Source: Euonymus europaeus (Eukaryota > Streptophyta > Magnoliopsida > Celastrales > Celastraceae). From it: a stretch of 64,000 nucleotides of DNA. Position 1 is the first letter of the stretch; the number at the start of each line of letters is the position of its first letter. Shown piece after piece: positions 24,836 to 37,955 of the stretch. The notes under the pieces are model-generated. The model worked only from the letters and a program-made list of their open reading frames with translations. It had not been told where the DNA came from and ran no database searches. The position numbers were made by a program, and so were the translations under genes. The stretch is taken from positions 74,501 through 138,500 of the forward strand of contig OY756958.1 in NCBI GenBank assembly GCA_963580455.1, in the 5' to 3' direction.

Positions 24836-27800
24836 ATATCCGTTGACTCCGAGTTCTGAATTCGGTGATTTTTAGCGTGATTTCACAATAATTTTCGTGC
24901 TCTACAATCCTGGCATTTCAGATTTTGATTTCAGAACTCGTGGCTAGTTGGTCTCGTGTCACCTAGTTAGCCCCGAAATGTGGTTTCTTTACGTAAACGG
25001 TTTTATGAATATCCGTTGACTCCGAGTTCTGAATTCGGTGATATTTAGCTTGATTTCACACTACTTTTCGAGCTCTACGATCCTGGCGTTTCGGATTTTG
25101 ATTTCAGAACTCGTGGCTAGTTGGTCTCGTTTCACGTAGTTAGCCGCGAAATGTGGTTTCTTTACGTAAACGGTTTTATGAATATCCGTTGACTCCGAGT
25201 TCTGAATTCGGTGATTTTTAGCGTGATTTCACACTACTTTTCGAGCTCTATGATCCTGGCATTTCGGATTTTAATTTCAGAAATCGTGGCTAGTTGGTCT
25301 CGTTTCACCTAGTTAGCCGCGAAATGAATGTTCTTTACGTAAACGGTTTTATAAATATCCGTTGACTCCGAGTTCTGAATTCGGTGATTTTAGCTTGATT
25401 TCACACTAATTTTCGAGCTCTACGATCCTGGCATTTCGGATTTTGATTTCAGAACTCGTGGCTAGTTGGTCTCGTTTCACCTAGTTAGCCGCGAAATGTG
25501 GTTTCTTTACGTAAACGGTTTTATGAATATCCGTTGACTCCGAGTTCTGAATTCGGTGATATTTAGCTTGATTTCACACTACTTTTCGAGCTCTACGATC
25601 CTGGCATTTCGGATTTTGATTTCAGAACTCGTGGCTAGTTGGTCTCGTTTCACGTAGTTAGCCGCGAAATGTGGTTTCTTTACGTAAACGGTTTTATGAA
25701 TATCCGTTGACTCCGAGTTCTGAATTCGGTGATTTTTAGCTTGATTTCACACTACTTTTCGAGCTCTACAATCCTGGCATTTCGGATTTTGATTTCAGAA
25801 CTCGTGGCTAGTTGGTCTCGTTTCACCTAGTTAGCCGCGAAATGTGGTTTCTTTACGTAAACGGTTTTATGAATATCCGTTGACTACGAGTTCTGAATTC
25901 GGTGATTTTTAGCTTGATTATACACTACTTTTCGAGCTCTACGATCCTGGCATTTCGGATTTTGATTTCAGAACTCGTGGCTAGTTTGTCTCGTTTCACC
26001 TATTTAGCCGCGAAATGTGGTTTCTTTACGTAAACGGTTTTATGAATATCCGTTGACTCCGAGTTCTGAATTCGGTGATTTTTAGCTTGATTATACACTA
26101 ATTTTCGAGCTCTACGATCCTGGCATTTCGGATTTTGATTTCAGAACTCGTGGCTAGTTGGTCTCGTTTCACCTATTTAGCCGCGAAATGTGGTTTCTTT
26201 ACGTAAACGGTTTTATAAATATACGTTGACTCCGAGTTCTGAATTCGGTGATTTTTAGCTTGATTTCACACTAATTTTCGAGCTCTACGATCCTGGCATT
26301 TCGGATTTTGATTTCAGAACTCGTGGCTAGTTGGTCTCGTTTCACCTAGTTAGCCGCGAAATGTGGTTTCTTTACGTAAACGGTTTTATGAATATCCGTT
26401 GACTCCGAGTTCTGAATTCGGTGATATTTAGCTTGATTTCACACTACTTTTCGAGCTCTACGATCCTGCCGTTTCGGATTTTGATTTCAGGACTCGTGGC
26501 TAGTTGGTCTCGTTTCACGTAGTTAGCCGCGAAATGTGGTTTCTTTACGTAAACGGTTTTATGAATATCCGTTGACTCCGAGTTCTGAATTCGGTGATTT
26601 TTAGCTTGATTTCACACTACTTTTCGAGCTCTACAATCCTGGCATTTCGGATTTTGATTTCAGAACTCGTGGCTAGTTGGTCTCGTTTCACCTAGTTAGC
26701 CGCGAAATGTGGTTTCTTTACGTAAACGGTTTTATGAATATCCGTTGACTCCGAGTTCTGAATTCGGTGATTTTTAGCGTGATTTCACAATAATTTTCGT
26801 GCTCTACAATCCTGGCGTTTCGGATTTTGATTTCAGAACTCGTGGCTAGTTGGTCTCGTGTCACCTAGTTGGCCGCGAAATGTGGTTTCTTTACGTAAAC
26901 GGTTTTATGAATATCCGTTGACTCCGAGTTCTGAATTCGGTGATTTTTAGCTTGATTTCACACTACTTTTCGAGCTATACGATCCTGGCGTTTCGGATTT
27001 TGATTTCAGAACTCGTGGCTAGTTGGTCTCGTTTCACCTAGTTAGCCGCGAAATGAAGTTTCTTTACGTAAACGGTTTTATGAATATCCGTTGACTCCGT
27101 GTTCTGAATTCGGTGATTTTTAGCTTGATTACACAATACTTTTCGAGCTCTACGATCCTGGAGTTTCGGATTTTGATTTCAGAACTCGTGGCTAGTTGGT
27201 CTCGTTTCACCTAGTTAGCAGCGAAATGTGGTTTCTTTACGTAAACGGTTTTATGAATATCCGTTGACTCCGAGTTCTGAATTCGGTGATATTTAGCTTG
27301 ATTTCACACTACTTTTTGAGCTCTACGATCCTGGAGTTTCGGATTTTGATTTCAGAACTCGTGGCTAGTTGGTCTCGTTTCACCTAGTTAGCAGCGAAAT
27401 GTGGTTTCTTTACGTAAACGGTTTTATGAATATCCGTTGACTCCGAGTTCTGAATTCGGTGATATTTAGCTTGATTTCACACTACTTTTCGAGCTCTACA
27501 ATCCTGGCGTTTCGGATTTTGATTTCAGAACTCGTGGCTAGTTGGTCTCGTTTCACCTAGTTAGCCGCGAAATGTGGTTTCTTTACGTAAACGGTTTTAT
27601 GAATATCCGTTGACTCCGAGTTCTGAATTCGGTGATTTTTAGCTTGATTTCACACTACTTTTCGAGCTCTACTATCCTGGCGTTTCGGATTTTGATTTCA
27701 GAACTCGTGGCTAGTTGGTCTCGTTTCACCTAGTTAGCCGCGAAATGTGGTTTCTTTACGTAAACGGTTTTATGAATATCCGTTGACTCCGAGTTCTGAA

Positions 27801-28112
27801 TTCGGTGATTTTTAGCTTGATTATACACTACTTTTCGAGCTCTACGATCCTGGCATTTCGGATTTTGATTTCAGAACTCGTGGCTAGTTGGTCTCGTTTC
27901 ACCTATTTAGCCGCGAAATGTGGTTTCTTTACGTAAACGGTTTTATAAATATCCGTTGACTCCGAGTTCTGAATTCGGTGATTTTTAGCTTGATTTTACA
28001 CTAATTTTCGAGCTCTACGATCCTGGCATTTCGGATTTTGATTTCAGAACTCGTGGCTAGTTGGTCTCGTTTCACCTAGTTAGCCGCGAAATGTGGTTTC
28101 TTTACGTAAACG
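24836..28112 (+). repeat. Satellite mosaic with 5- and 10-monomer shift repeats
   Basis: This stretch holds satellite only. The variant GTGATATTTAGC first appears here. Monomers at 25,346, 25,518 and 25,691 recur 865 bp later (5 monomers, allowing for the 1-bp deletion), and those around 26,210-26,555 recur 1,730 bp later. Rare forms include GAAATGAATGTTC at 25,321 and TATTTAGCCGCG. No clean multi-copy HOR is visible. Confidence 0.75.
25346..25517 (+). repeat. 172-bp monomer with a 1-bp deletion
   Basis: The run GATTTTTAGC is shortened to GATTTTAGC near 25,387-25,392. It is the only single-base indel that the phase arithmetic of the whole window requires. The monomer also has TTTTATAAATATCC at its start in place of TTTTATGAATATCC. 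Confidence 0.9.
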
Positions 28113-31100
28113 GTTTTATGAATATCCGTTGACTCCGAGTTCTGAATTCGGTGATATTTAGCTTGATTTCACACTACTTTTCGAGCTCTACGATCCTGGC
28201 GTTTCGGATTTTGATTTCAGAACTCGTGGCTAGTTGGTCTCGTTTCACGTAGTTAGCCGCGAAATGTGGTTTCTTTACGTAAACAGTTTTATGAATATCC
28301 GTTGACTCCGAGTTCTGAATTCGGTGATTTTTAGCTTGATTTCACACTACTTTTCGAGCTCTACAATCCTGGCGTTTTGGATTTTGATTTCAGAACTCGT
28401 GGCTAGTTGGTCTCGTTTCACCTAGTTAGCCGCGAAATGTGGTTTCTTTACGTAAACGGTTTTATGAATATCCGTTGACTCCGAGTTCTGAATTCGGTGA
28501 TTTTTAGCTTGATTATACACTACTTTTCGAGCTCTACGATCCTGGCATTTCGGATTTTGATTTCAGAACTCGTGGCTAGTTGGTCTCGTTTCACCTAGTT
28601 AGCCGCGAAATGTGGTTTCTTTACGTAAACGGTTTTATGAATATCCGTTGACTCCGAGTTCTGAATTCGGTGATTTTTAGCTTGATTTCACACTACTTTT
28701 CGAGCTCTACGATCCTGGCGTTTCGGATTTTGATTTCAGAACTCGTGGCTAGTTGGTCTCGTTTCACCTAGTTAGCCGCGAAATGTGGTTTCTTTACGTA
28801 AACGGTTTTATGAATATCCGTTGACTCCGAGTTCTGAATTCGGTGATTTTTAGCTTGATTTCACACTACTTTTCGAGCTCTACAATCCTGGCGTTTCGGA
28901 TTTTGATTTCAGAACTCGTGGCTAGTAGGTCTCGTTTCACCTAGTTAGCCGCGAAATGTGGTTTCTTTACGTAAACGGTTTTATGAATATCCGTTGACTC
29001 CGAGTTCTGAATTCGGTGATTTTTAGCTTGATTTCACACTACTTTTCGAGCTCTACGATCCTGGCGTTTCGGATTTTGATTTCAGAACTCGTGGCTAGTT
29101 GGTCTCGTTTCACCTAGTTAGCCGCGAAATGTGGTTTCTTTACGTAAACGGTTTTATGAATATCCGTTGACTCCGAGTTCTGAATTCGGTGATTTTTTGC
29201 TTGATTTCACACTACTTTTCGAGCTCTACGATCCTGGGGTTTTGGATTTTGATTTCAGAACTCGTGGCTAGTTGGTCTCGTTTCACCTAGTTAGCCGCAA
29301 AATGTGGTTTCTTTACGTAAACGGTTTTATGAATATCCGTTGACTCCGAGTTCTGAATTCGGTGATTTTTAGCTTGATTTCACACTACTTTTCGAGCTAT
29401 ACGATCCTGGAGTTTCGGATTTTGATTTCAGAACTCGTGGCTAGTTGGTCTCGTTTCAACTAGTTAGCCGCGAAATGTTGTTTCTTTACGTAAACGGTTT
29501 TATGAATATCCGTTGACTCCGAGTTCTGAATTCGGTGATTTTTAGCTTGATTTCACACTATTTTTCGAGCTCTACGATCCTGGCGTTTCGGATTTTGATT
29601 TCAGAACTCGTGGCTAGTTGGTCTCGTGTCACCTAGTTAGCCGCGAAATGTGGTTTCTTTACGTAAACGGTTTTATGAATATCCGTTGACTCCGAGTTCT
29701 GAATTCGGTGATTTTTAGCTTGATTTCACACTACTTTTCGAGCTATACGATCCTGGCGTTTCGGATTTTGATTTCAGAACTCGTGGCTAGTTGGTCTCGT
29801 TTCACCTAGTTAGCCGCGAAATGAAGTTTCTTTACGTAAACGGTCTTACGAATATCCGTTGACTCCGAGTTCTGAATTCGGTGATTTTTAGCTTGATTTC
29901 ACATTACTTTTTGAGCTCTACAATCCTGGAGTTTCGGTTTTTTATTTCAGAACTCGTGGCTAGTAGGTCTCGTTTCACCAAGTTAGCCGCGAAATCTGGT
30001 TTCTTTACGTAAACGGTTTTATGAATATCCGTTGACTCCGAGTTCTGAATTCGGTGATATTTAGCTTGATTTCACACTACTTTTCGAGCTCTACGATCCT
30101 GGACTTTCGGATTTTGATTTCAGAACTCGTGGCTAGTTGGTCTCGTTTCACCTAGTTAGCAGCGAAATGTGGTTTCTTTACGTAAACGGTTTTATGAATA
30201 TCCGTTGACTCCGAGTTCTGAATTCGGTGATATTTAGCTTGATTTCACACTACTTTTCGAGCTCTACGATCCTGGCGTTTCGGATTTTGATTTCAGAACT
30301 CGTGGCTAGTTGGTCTCGTTTCACGTAGTTAGCCGCGAAATGTGGTTTCTTTACGTAAACAGTTTTATGAATATCCGTTGACTCCGAGTTCTGAATTCGG
30401 TGATTTTTAGCTTGATTTCACACTACTTTTCGAGCTCTACAATCCTGGCGTTTTGGATTTTGATTTCAGAACTCGTGGCTAGTTGGTCTCGTTTCACCTA
30501 GTTAGCCGCGAAATGTGGTTTCTTTACGTAAACGGTTTTATGAATATCCGTTGACTCCGAGTTCTGAATTCGGTGATTTTTAGCTTGATTATACACTACT
30601 TTTCGAGCTCTACGATCTTGGCATTTCGGATTTTGATTTCAGAACTCGTGGCTAGTTGGTCTCGTTTCACCTAGTTAGCCGCGAAATGTGGTTTCTTTAC
30701 GTAAACGGTTTTATGAATATCCGTTGACTCCGAGTTCTGAATTCGGTGATTTTTAGCTTGATTTCACACTACTTTTCGAGCTCTACGATCCTGGCGTTTC
30801 GGATTTTGATTTCAGAACTCGTGGCTAGTTGGTCTCGTTTCACCTAGTTAGCCGCGAAATGTGGTTTCTTTACGTAAACGGTTTTATGAATATCCGTTGA
30901 CTCCGAGTTCTGAATTCGGTGATTTTTAGCTTGATTTCACACTACTTTTCGAGCTCTACAATCCTGGCGTTTCGGATTTTGATTTCAGAACTCGTGGCTA
31001 GTAGGTCTCGTTTCACCTAGTTAGCCGCGAAATGTGGTTTCTTTACGTAAACGGTTTTATGAATATCCGTTGACTCCGAGTTCTGAATTCGGTGATTTTT

Positions 31101-32264
31101 AGCTTGATTTCACACTACTTTTCGAGCTCTACGATCCTGGCGTTTCGGATTTTGATTTCAGAACTCGTGGCTAGTTGGTCTCGTTTCACCTAGTTAGCCG
31201 CGAAATGTGGTTTCTTTACGTAAACGGTTTTATGAATATCCGTTGACTCCGAGTTCTGAATTCGGTGATTTTTTGCTTGATTTCACACTACTTTTCGAGC
31301 TCTACGATCCTGGGGTTTTGGATTTTGATTTCAGAACTCGTGGCTAGTTGGTCTCGTTTCACCTAGTTAGCCGCGAAATGTGGTTTCTTTACGTAAACGG
31401 TTTTATGAATATCCGTTGACTCCGAGTTCTGAATTCGGTGATTTTTAGCTTGATTTCACACTACTTTTCGAGCTATACGATCCTGGAGTTTCGGATTTTG
31501 ATTTCAGAACTCGTGGCTAGTTGGTCTCGTTTCAACTAGTTAGCCGCGAAATGTTGTTTCTTTACGTAAACGGTTTTATGAATATCCGTTGACTCCGAGT
31601 TCTGAATTCGGTGATTTTTAGCTTGATTTCACACTATTTTTCGAGCTCTACGATCCTGGCGTTTCGGATTTTGATTTCAGAACTCGTGGCTAGTTGGTCT
31701 CGTGTCACCTAGTTAGCCGCGAAATGTGGTTTCTTTACGTAAACGGTTTTATGAATATCCGTTGACTCCGAGTTCTGAATTCGGTGATTTTTAGCTTGAT
31801 TTCACACTACTTTTCGAGCTATACGATCCTGGCGTTTCGGATTTTGATTTCAGAACTCGTGGCTAGTTGGTCTCGTTTCACCTAGTTAGCCGCGAAATGA
31901 AGTTTCTTTACGTAAACGGTCTTACGAATATCCGTTGACTCCGAGTTCTGAATTCGGTGATTTTTAGCTTGATTTCACATTACTTTTTGAGCTCTACAAT
32001 CCTGGAGTTTCGGTTTTTTATTTCAGAACTCGTGGCTAGTAGGTCTCGTTTCACCAAGTTAGCCGCGAAATCTGGTTTCTTTACGTAAACGGTTTTATGA
32101 ATATCCGTTGACTCCGAGTTCTGAATTCGGTGATATTTAGCTTGATTTCACACTACTTTTCGAGCTCTACGATCCTGGACTTTCGGATTTTGATTTCAGA
32201 ACTCGTGGCTAGTTGGTCTCGTTTCACCTAGTTAGCCGCGAAATGTGGTTTCTTTACGTAAACG
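28113..32264 (+). repeat. 12-mer HOR, two copies of 2,076 bp
   Basis: Copies run 28,113-30,188 and 30,189-32,264, an exact 12 x 173 bp shift. Shared markers are CACGTAGTTAGCC, ACAGTTTTATG, GGCGTTTTGG, GATTTTTTGCTTG with GGGGTTTTGG, TTTCAACTAG with AAATGTTG, CACTATTTTTCG, AAATGAAGTTTC with GGTCTTACG, and GGTTTTTTATTTC with CACCAAGTTAGC. One difference is GATCTTGG near 30,615 for GATCCTGG. The next monomer at 32,265 belongs to another class. Confidence 0.92.
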
Positions 32265-34340
32265 GTTTTATGAATATCCGTTGACTCCGAGTTCTGAATT
32301 CGGTGATATTTAGCTTGATTTCACACTACTTTTCGAGCTCTACAATCCTGGCGTTTCGGATTTTGATTTCAGAACTCGTGGCTAGTAGGTCTCGTTTCAC
32401 CTAGTTAGCCGCGAAATGTGGTTTCTTTACGTAAACGGTTTTATGAATATCCGTTGACTCCGAGTTCTGAATTCGCTGATTTTTAGCTTGATTTCACACT
32501 ACTTTTCGAGCTCTACTATCCTGGCGTTTCGGATTTTGATTTCAGAACTCGTGGCTAGTTGGTCTCGTTTCACCTAGTTAGCCGCGAAATGTGGTTTCTT
32601 TACGTAAACGGTTTTATGAATATCCGTTGACTCCGAGTTCTGAATTCGGTGATTTTTAGCTTGATTATACACTACTTTTCGAGCTCTACGATCCTGGCAT
32701 TTCGGATTTTGATTTCAGAACTCGTGGCTAGTTGGTCTCGTTTCACCTAGTTAGCCGCGAAATGTGGTTTCTTTACGTAAACGGTTTTATAAATATCCGT
32801 TGACTCCGAGTTCTGAATTCGGTGATTTTTAGCTTGATTTCACACTACTTTTCGAGCTCTACGATCCTGGCATTTCGGATTTTGATTTCAGAACTCGTGG
32901 TTAGTTGGTCTCGTTTCAACTAGTTAGCCGCGAAATGTTGTTTCTTTACGTAAACGGTTTTATGAATATCCGTTGACTCCGAGTTCTGAATTCGGTGATT
33001 TTTAGCTTGATTTCACACTATTTTTCGAGCTCTACGATCCTGGCGTTTCGGATTTTGATTTCAGAACTCGTGGCTAGTTGGTCTCGTGTCACCTAGTTAG
33101 CCGCGAAATGTGGTTTCTTTACGTAAACGGTTTTATGAATATCCGTTGACTCCGAGTTCTGAATTCGGTGATTTTTAGCTTGATTTCACACTACTTTTCG
33201 AGCTATACGATCCTGGCGTTTCGGATTTTGATTTCAGAACTCGTGGCTAGTTGGTCTCGTTTCACCTAGTTAGCCGCGAAATGAAGTTTCTTTACGTAAA
33301 CGGTCTTACGAATATCCGTTGACTCCGAGTTCTGAATTCGGTGATTTTTAGCTTGATTTCACATTACTTTTTGAGCTCTACAATCCTGGAGTTTCGGTTT
33401 TTTATTTCAGAACTCGTGGCTAGTAGGTCTCGTTTCACCAAGTTAGCCGCGAAATCTGGTTTCTTTACGTAAACGGTTTTATGAATATCCGTTGACTCCG
33501 AGTTCTGAATTCGGTGATATTTAGCTTGATTTCACACTACTTTTCGAGCTCTACGATCCTGGACTTTCGGATTTTGATTTCAGAACTCGTGGCTAGTTGG
33601 TCTCGTTTCACCTAGTTAGCCGCGAAATGTGGTTTCTTTACGTAAACGGTTTTATGAATATCCGTTGACTCCGAGTTCTGAATTCGGTGATATTTAGCTT
33701 GATTTCACACTACTTTTCGAGCTCTACAATCCTGGCGTTTCGGATTTTGATTTCAGAACTCGTGGCTAGTAGGTCTCGTTTCACCTAGTTAGCCGCGAAA
33801 TGTGGTTTCTTTACGTAAACGGTTTTATGAATATCCGTTGACTCCGAGTTCTGAATTCGCTGATTTTTAGCTTGATTTCACACTACTTTTCGAGCTCTAC
33901 TATCCTGGCGTTTCGGATTTTGATTTCAGAACTCGTGGCTAGTTGGTCTCGTTTCACCTAGTTAGCCGCGAAATGTGGTTTCTTTACGTAAACGGTTTTA
34001 TGAATATCCGTTGACTCCGAGTTCTGAATTCGGTGATTTTTAGCTTGATTATACACTACTTTTCGAGCTCTACGATCCTGGCATTTCGGATTTTGATTTC
34101 AGAACTCGTGGCTAGTTGGTCTCGTTTCACCTAGTTAGCCGCGAAATGTGGTTTCTTTACGTAAACGGTTTTATAAATATCCGTTGACTCCGAGTTCTGA
34201 ATTCGGTGATTTTTAGCTTGATTTCACACTACTTTTCGAGCTCTACGATCCTAGCATTTCGGATTTTGATTTCAGAACTCGTGGCTAGTTGGTCTCGTTT
34301 CAACTAGTTAGCCGCGAAATGTTGTTTCTTTACGTAAACG
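31573..34340 (+). repeat. 8-mer HOR, two copies of 1,384 bp
   Basis: Copies run 31,573-32,956 and 32,957-34,340. They start inside the second copy of the 12-mer, so the two HORs overlap. Markers present once per copy are GGTCTTACG, CACATTACTTTTTG, CCTGGACTTTCGG, TTCGCTGATTT and CTACTATCCTGG, each 1,384 bp apart. After 34,341 the next monomer has CACTACTTTTCG where a third copy would have CACTATTTTTCG. Confidence 0.9.
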
Positions 34341-35261
34341 GTTTTATGAATATCCGTTGACTCCGAGTTCTGAATTCGGTGATTTTTAGCTTGATTTCAC
34401 ACTACTTTTCGAGCTCTACGATCCTGGCGTTTCGGATTTTGATTTCAGAACTCGTGGCTAGTAGGTCTCGTTTCACCTGGTTAGCCGCGAAATGTGGTTT
34501 CTTTACGTAAACGGTTTTATGAATATCCGTTGACTCCGAGTTCTGAATTCGCTGATTTTTAGCTTGATTTCACACTACTTTTCGAGCTCTACGATCCTGG
34601 CGTTTCGGATTTTGATTTCAGAACTCGTGGCTAGTTGGTCTCGTTTCACCTAGTTAGCCGCGAAATGAAGTTTCTTTACGTAAACGGTCTTACGAATATC
34701 CGTTGACTCCGAGTTCTGAATTCGGTGATTTTTTGCTTGATTTCACACTACTTTTCGAGCTCTACGATCCTGGGGTTTTGGATTTTGATTTCAGAACTCG
34801 TGGCTAGTTGGTCTCGTTTCACCTAGTTAGCCGCGAAATGTGGTTTCTTTACGTAAACGGTTTTATGAATATCCGTTGACTCCGAGTTCTGAATTCGGTG
34901 ATTTTTAGCTTGATTTCACACTACTTTTCGAGCTCTACGATCCTGGAGTTTCGGATTTTGATTTCAGAACTCGTGGCTAGTTGGTCTCGTTTCAACTAGT
35001 TAGCCGCGAAATGTTGTTTCTTTACGTAAACGGTTTTATGAATATCCGTTGACTCCGAGTTCTGAATTCAGTGATTTTTAGCTTGATTTCACACTATTTT
35101 TCGAGCTCTACGATCCTGGCGTTTCGGATTTTGATTTCAGAACTCGTGGCTAGTTGGTCTCGTGTCACCTAGTTAGCCGCGAAATGTGGTTTCTTTACGT
35201 AAACGGTTTTATGAATATCCGTTGACTCCGAGTTCTGAATTCGGTGATTTTTAGCTTGATT
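34341..35261 (+). repeat. Satellite, no repeat order of its own
   Basis: About five monomers recombine classes from the flanking HORs: TTCGCTGATTT, AAATGAAGTTTC with GGTCTTACG, then GATTTTTTGCTTG with GGGGTTTTGG. The combination of GGTCTTACG with GATTTTTTGCTTG in the monomer near 34,687 joins two classes that are otherwise in separate monomers. No other content is seen. Confidence 0.75.
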
Positions 35262-35551
35262 TCACACTACTTTTCGAGCTATACGATCCTGGCGTTTCGG
35301 ATTTTGATTTCAGAACTCGTGGCTAGTTGGTCTCGTTTCACCTAGTTAGCCGCGAAATGAAGTTTCTTTACGTAAACGGTCTTACGAATATCCGTTGACT
35401 CCGAGTTCTGAATTCGGTGATTTTTAGCTTGATTTCACATTACTTTTTGAGCTCTACAATCCTGGAGTTTCGGTTTTTTATTTCAGAACTCTTGGCTAGT
35501 TGGTCTCGTTTCACCTATTTAGCCGCGAAATGTGGTTTCTTTACGTAAACG

Positions 35552-35715
35552 GTTTTATGAATATCCGTTGACTCCGAGTTCTGAATTCGGTGATATTTAG
35601 CTTGATTTCACACTACTTTTCGAGCCTGGCGTTTCGGATTTTGATTTCAGAACTCGTGGCTAGTTGGTCTCGTGTCACCTAGTTAGCCGCGAAATGTGGT
35701 TTCTTTACGTAAACG
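35552..35715 (+). repeat. 164-bp monomer, 9-bp deletion, copy 1
   Basis: CGAGCCTGGCG replaces CGAGCTCTACGATCCTGGCG, removing TCTACGATC (about positions 75-83) and destroying the GAGCTC palindrome. The monomer also carries GATATTTAGC and GTGTCACC. Confidence 0.96.
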
Positions 35716-37791
35716 GTTTTATGAATATCCGTTGACTCCGAGTTCTGAATTCGGTGATTTTTAGCTTGATTTCACACTACTTTTCGAGCTATACGATCCT
35801 GGCGTTTCGGATTTTGATTTCAGAACTCGTGGCTAGTTGGTCTCGTTTCACCTAGTTAGCCGCGAAATGAAGTTTCTTTACGTAAACGGTCTTACGAATA
35901 TCCGTTGACTCCGAGTTCTGAATTCGGTGATTTTTAGCTTGATTTCACATTACTTTTTGAGCTCTACAATCCTGGAGTTTCGGTTTTTTATTTCAGAACT
36001 CTTGGCTAGTAGGTCTCGTTTCACCAAGTTAGCCGCGAAATCTGGTTTCTTTACGTAAACGGTTTTATGAATATCCGTTGACTCCGAGTTCTGAATTCGG
36101 TGATATTTAGCTTGATTTCACACTACTTTTCGAGCTCTACGATCCTGGAGTTTCGGATTTTGATTTCAGAACTCGTGGCTAGTTGGTCTCGTTTCACCTA
36201 GTTAGCAGCGAAATGTGGTTTCTTTACGTAAACGGTTTTATGAATATCCGTTGACTCCGAGTTCTGAATTCGGTGATTTTTAGCTTGATTTCACACTACT
36301 TTTCGAGCTATACGATCCTGGAGTTTCGGATTTTGATTTCAGAACTCGTGGCTAGTTGGTCTCGTTTCAACTAGTTAGCCGCGAAATGTTGTTTCTTTAC
36401 GTAAACGGTTTTATGAATATCCGTTGACTCCGAGTTCTGAATTCGGTGATTTTTAGCTTGATTTCACACTATTTTTCGAGCTCTACGATCCTGGCGTTTC
36501 GGATTTTGATTTCAGAACTCGTGGCTAGTTGGTCTCGTGTCACCTAGTTAGCCGCGAAATGTGGTTTCTTTACGTAAACGGTTTTATGAATATCCGTTGA
36601 CTCCGAGTTCTGAATTCGGTGATTTTTAGCTTGATTTCACACTACTTTTCGAGCTATACGATCCTGGCGTTTCGGATTTTGATTTCAGAACTCGTGGCTA
36701 GTTGGTCTCGTTTCACCTAGTTAGCCGCGAAATGAAGTTTCTTTACGTAAACGGTCTTACGAATATCCGTTGACTCCGAGTTCTGAATTCGGTGATTTTT
36801 AGCTTGATTTCACATTACTTTTTGAGCTCTACAATCCTGGAGTTTCGGTTTTTTATTTCAGAACTCGTGGCTAGTAGGTCTCGTTTCACCAAGTTAGCCG
36901 CGAAATCTGGTTTCTTTACGTAAACGGTTTTATGAATATCCGTTGACTCCGAGTTCTGAATTCGGTGATATTTAGCTTGATTTCACACTACTTTTCGAGC
37001 TCTACGATCCTGGACTTTCGGATTTTGATTTCAGAACTCGTGGCTAGTTGGTCTCGTTTCACCTAGTTAGCAGCGAAATGTGGTTTCTTTACGTAAACGG
37101 TTTTATGAATATCCGTTGACTCCGAGTTCTGAATTCGGTGATATTTAGCTTGATTTCACACTACTTTTCGAGCTCTACGATCCTGGCGTTTCGGATTTTG
37201 ATTTCAGAACTCGTGGCTAGTTGGTCTCGTTTCACGTAGTTAGCCGCGAAATGTGGTTTCTTTACGTAAACAGTTTTATGAATATCCGTTGACTCCGAGT
37301 TCTGAATTCGGTGATTTTTAGCTTGATTTCACACTACTTTTCGAGCTCTACAATCCTGGCGTTTTGGATTTTGATTTCAGAACTCGTGGCTAGTTGGTCT
37401 CGTTTCACCTAGTTAGCCGCGAAATGTGGTTTCTTTACGTAAACGGTTTTATGAATATCCGTTGACTCCGAGTTCTGAATTCGGTGATTTTTAGCTTGAT
37501 TATACACTACTTTTCGAGCTATACGATCCTGGCGTTTCGGATTTTGATTTCAGAACTCGTGGCTAGTTGGTCTCGTTTCACCTAGTTAGCCGCGAAATGA
37601 AGTTTCTTTACGTAAACGGTCTTACGAATATCCGTTGACTCCGAGTTCTGAATTCGGTGATTTTTAGCTTGATTTCACATTACTTTTTGAGCTCTACAAT
37701 CCTGGAGTTTCGGTTTTTTATTTCAGAACTCTTGGCTAGTTGGTCTCGTTTCACCTATTTAGCCGCGAAATGTGGTTTCTTTACGTAAACG

Positions 37792-37955
37792 GTTTTATGA
37801 ATATCCGTTGACTCCGAGTTCTGAATTCGGTGATATTTAGCTTGATTTCACACTACTTTTCGAGCCTGGCGTTTCGGATTTTGATTTCAGAACTCGTGGC
37901 TAGTTGGTCTCGTGTCACCTAGTTAGCCGCGAAATGTGGTTTCTTTACGTAAACG
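37792..37955 (+). repeat. 164-bp monomer, 9-bp deletion, copy 2
   Basis: This is the same CGAGCCTGGCG deletion form exactly 2,240 bp after copy 1, with the same linked variants. Confidence 0.96.
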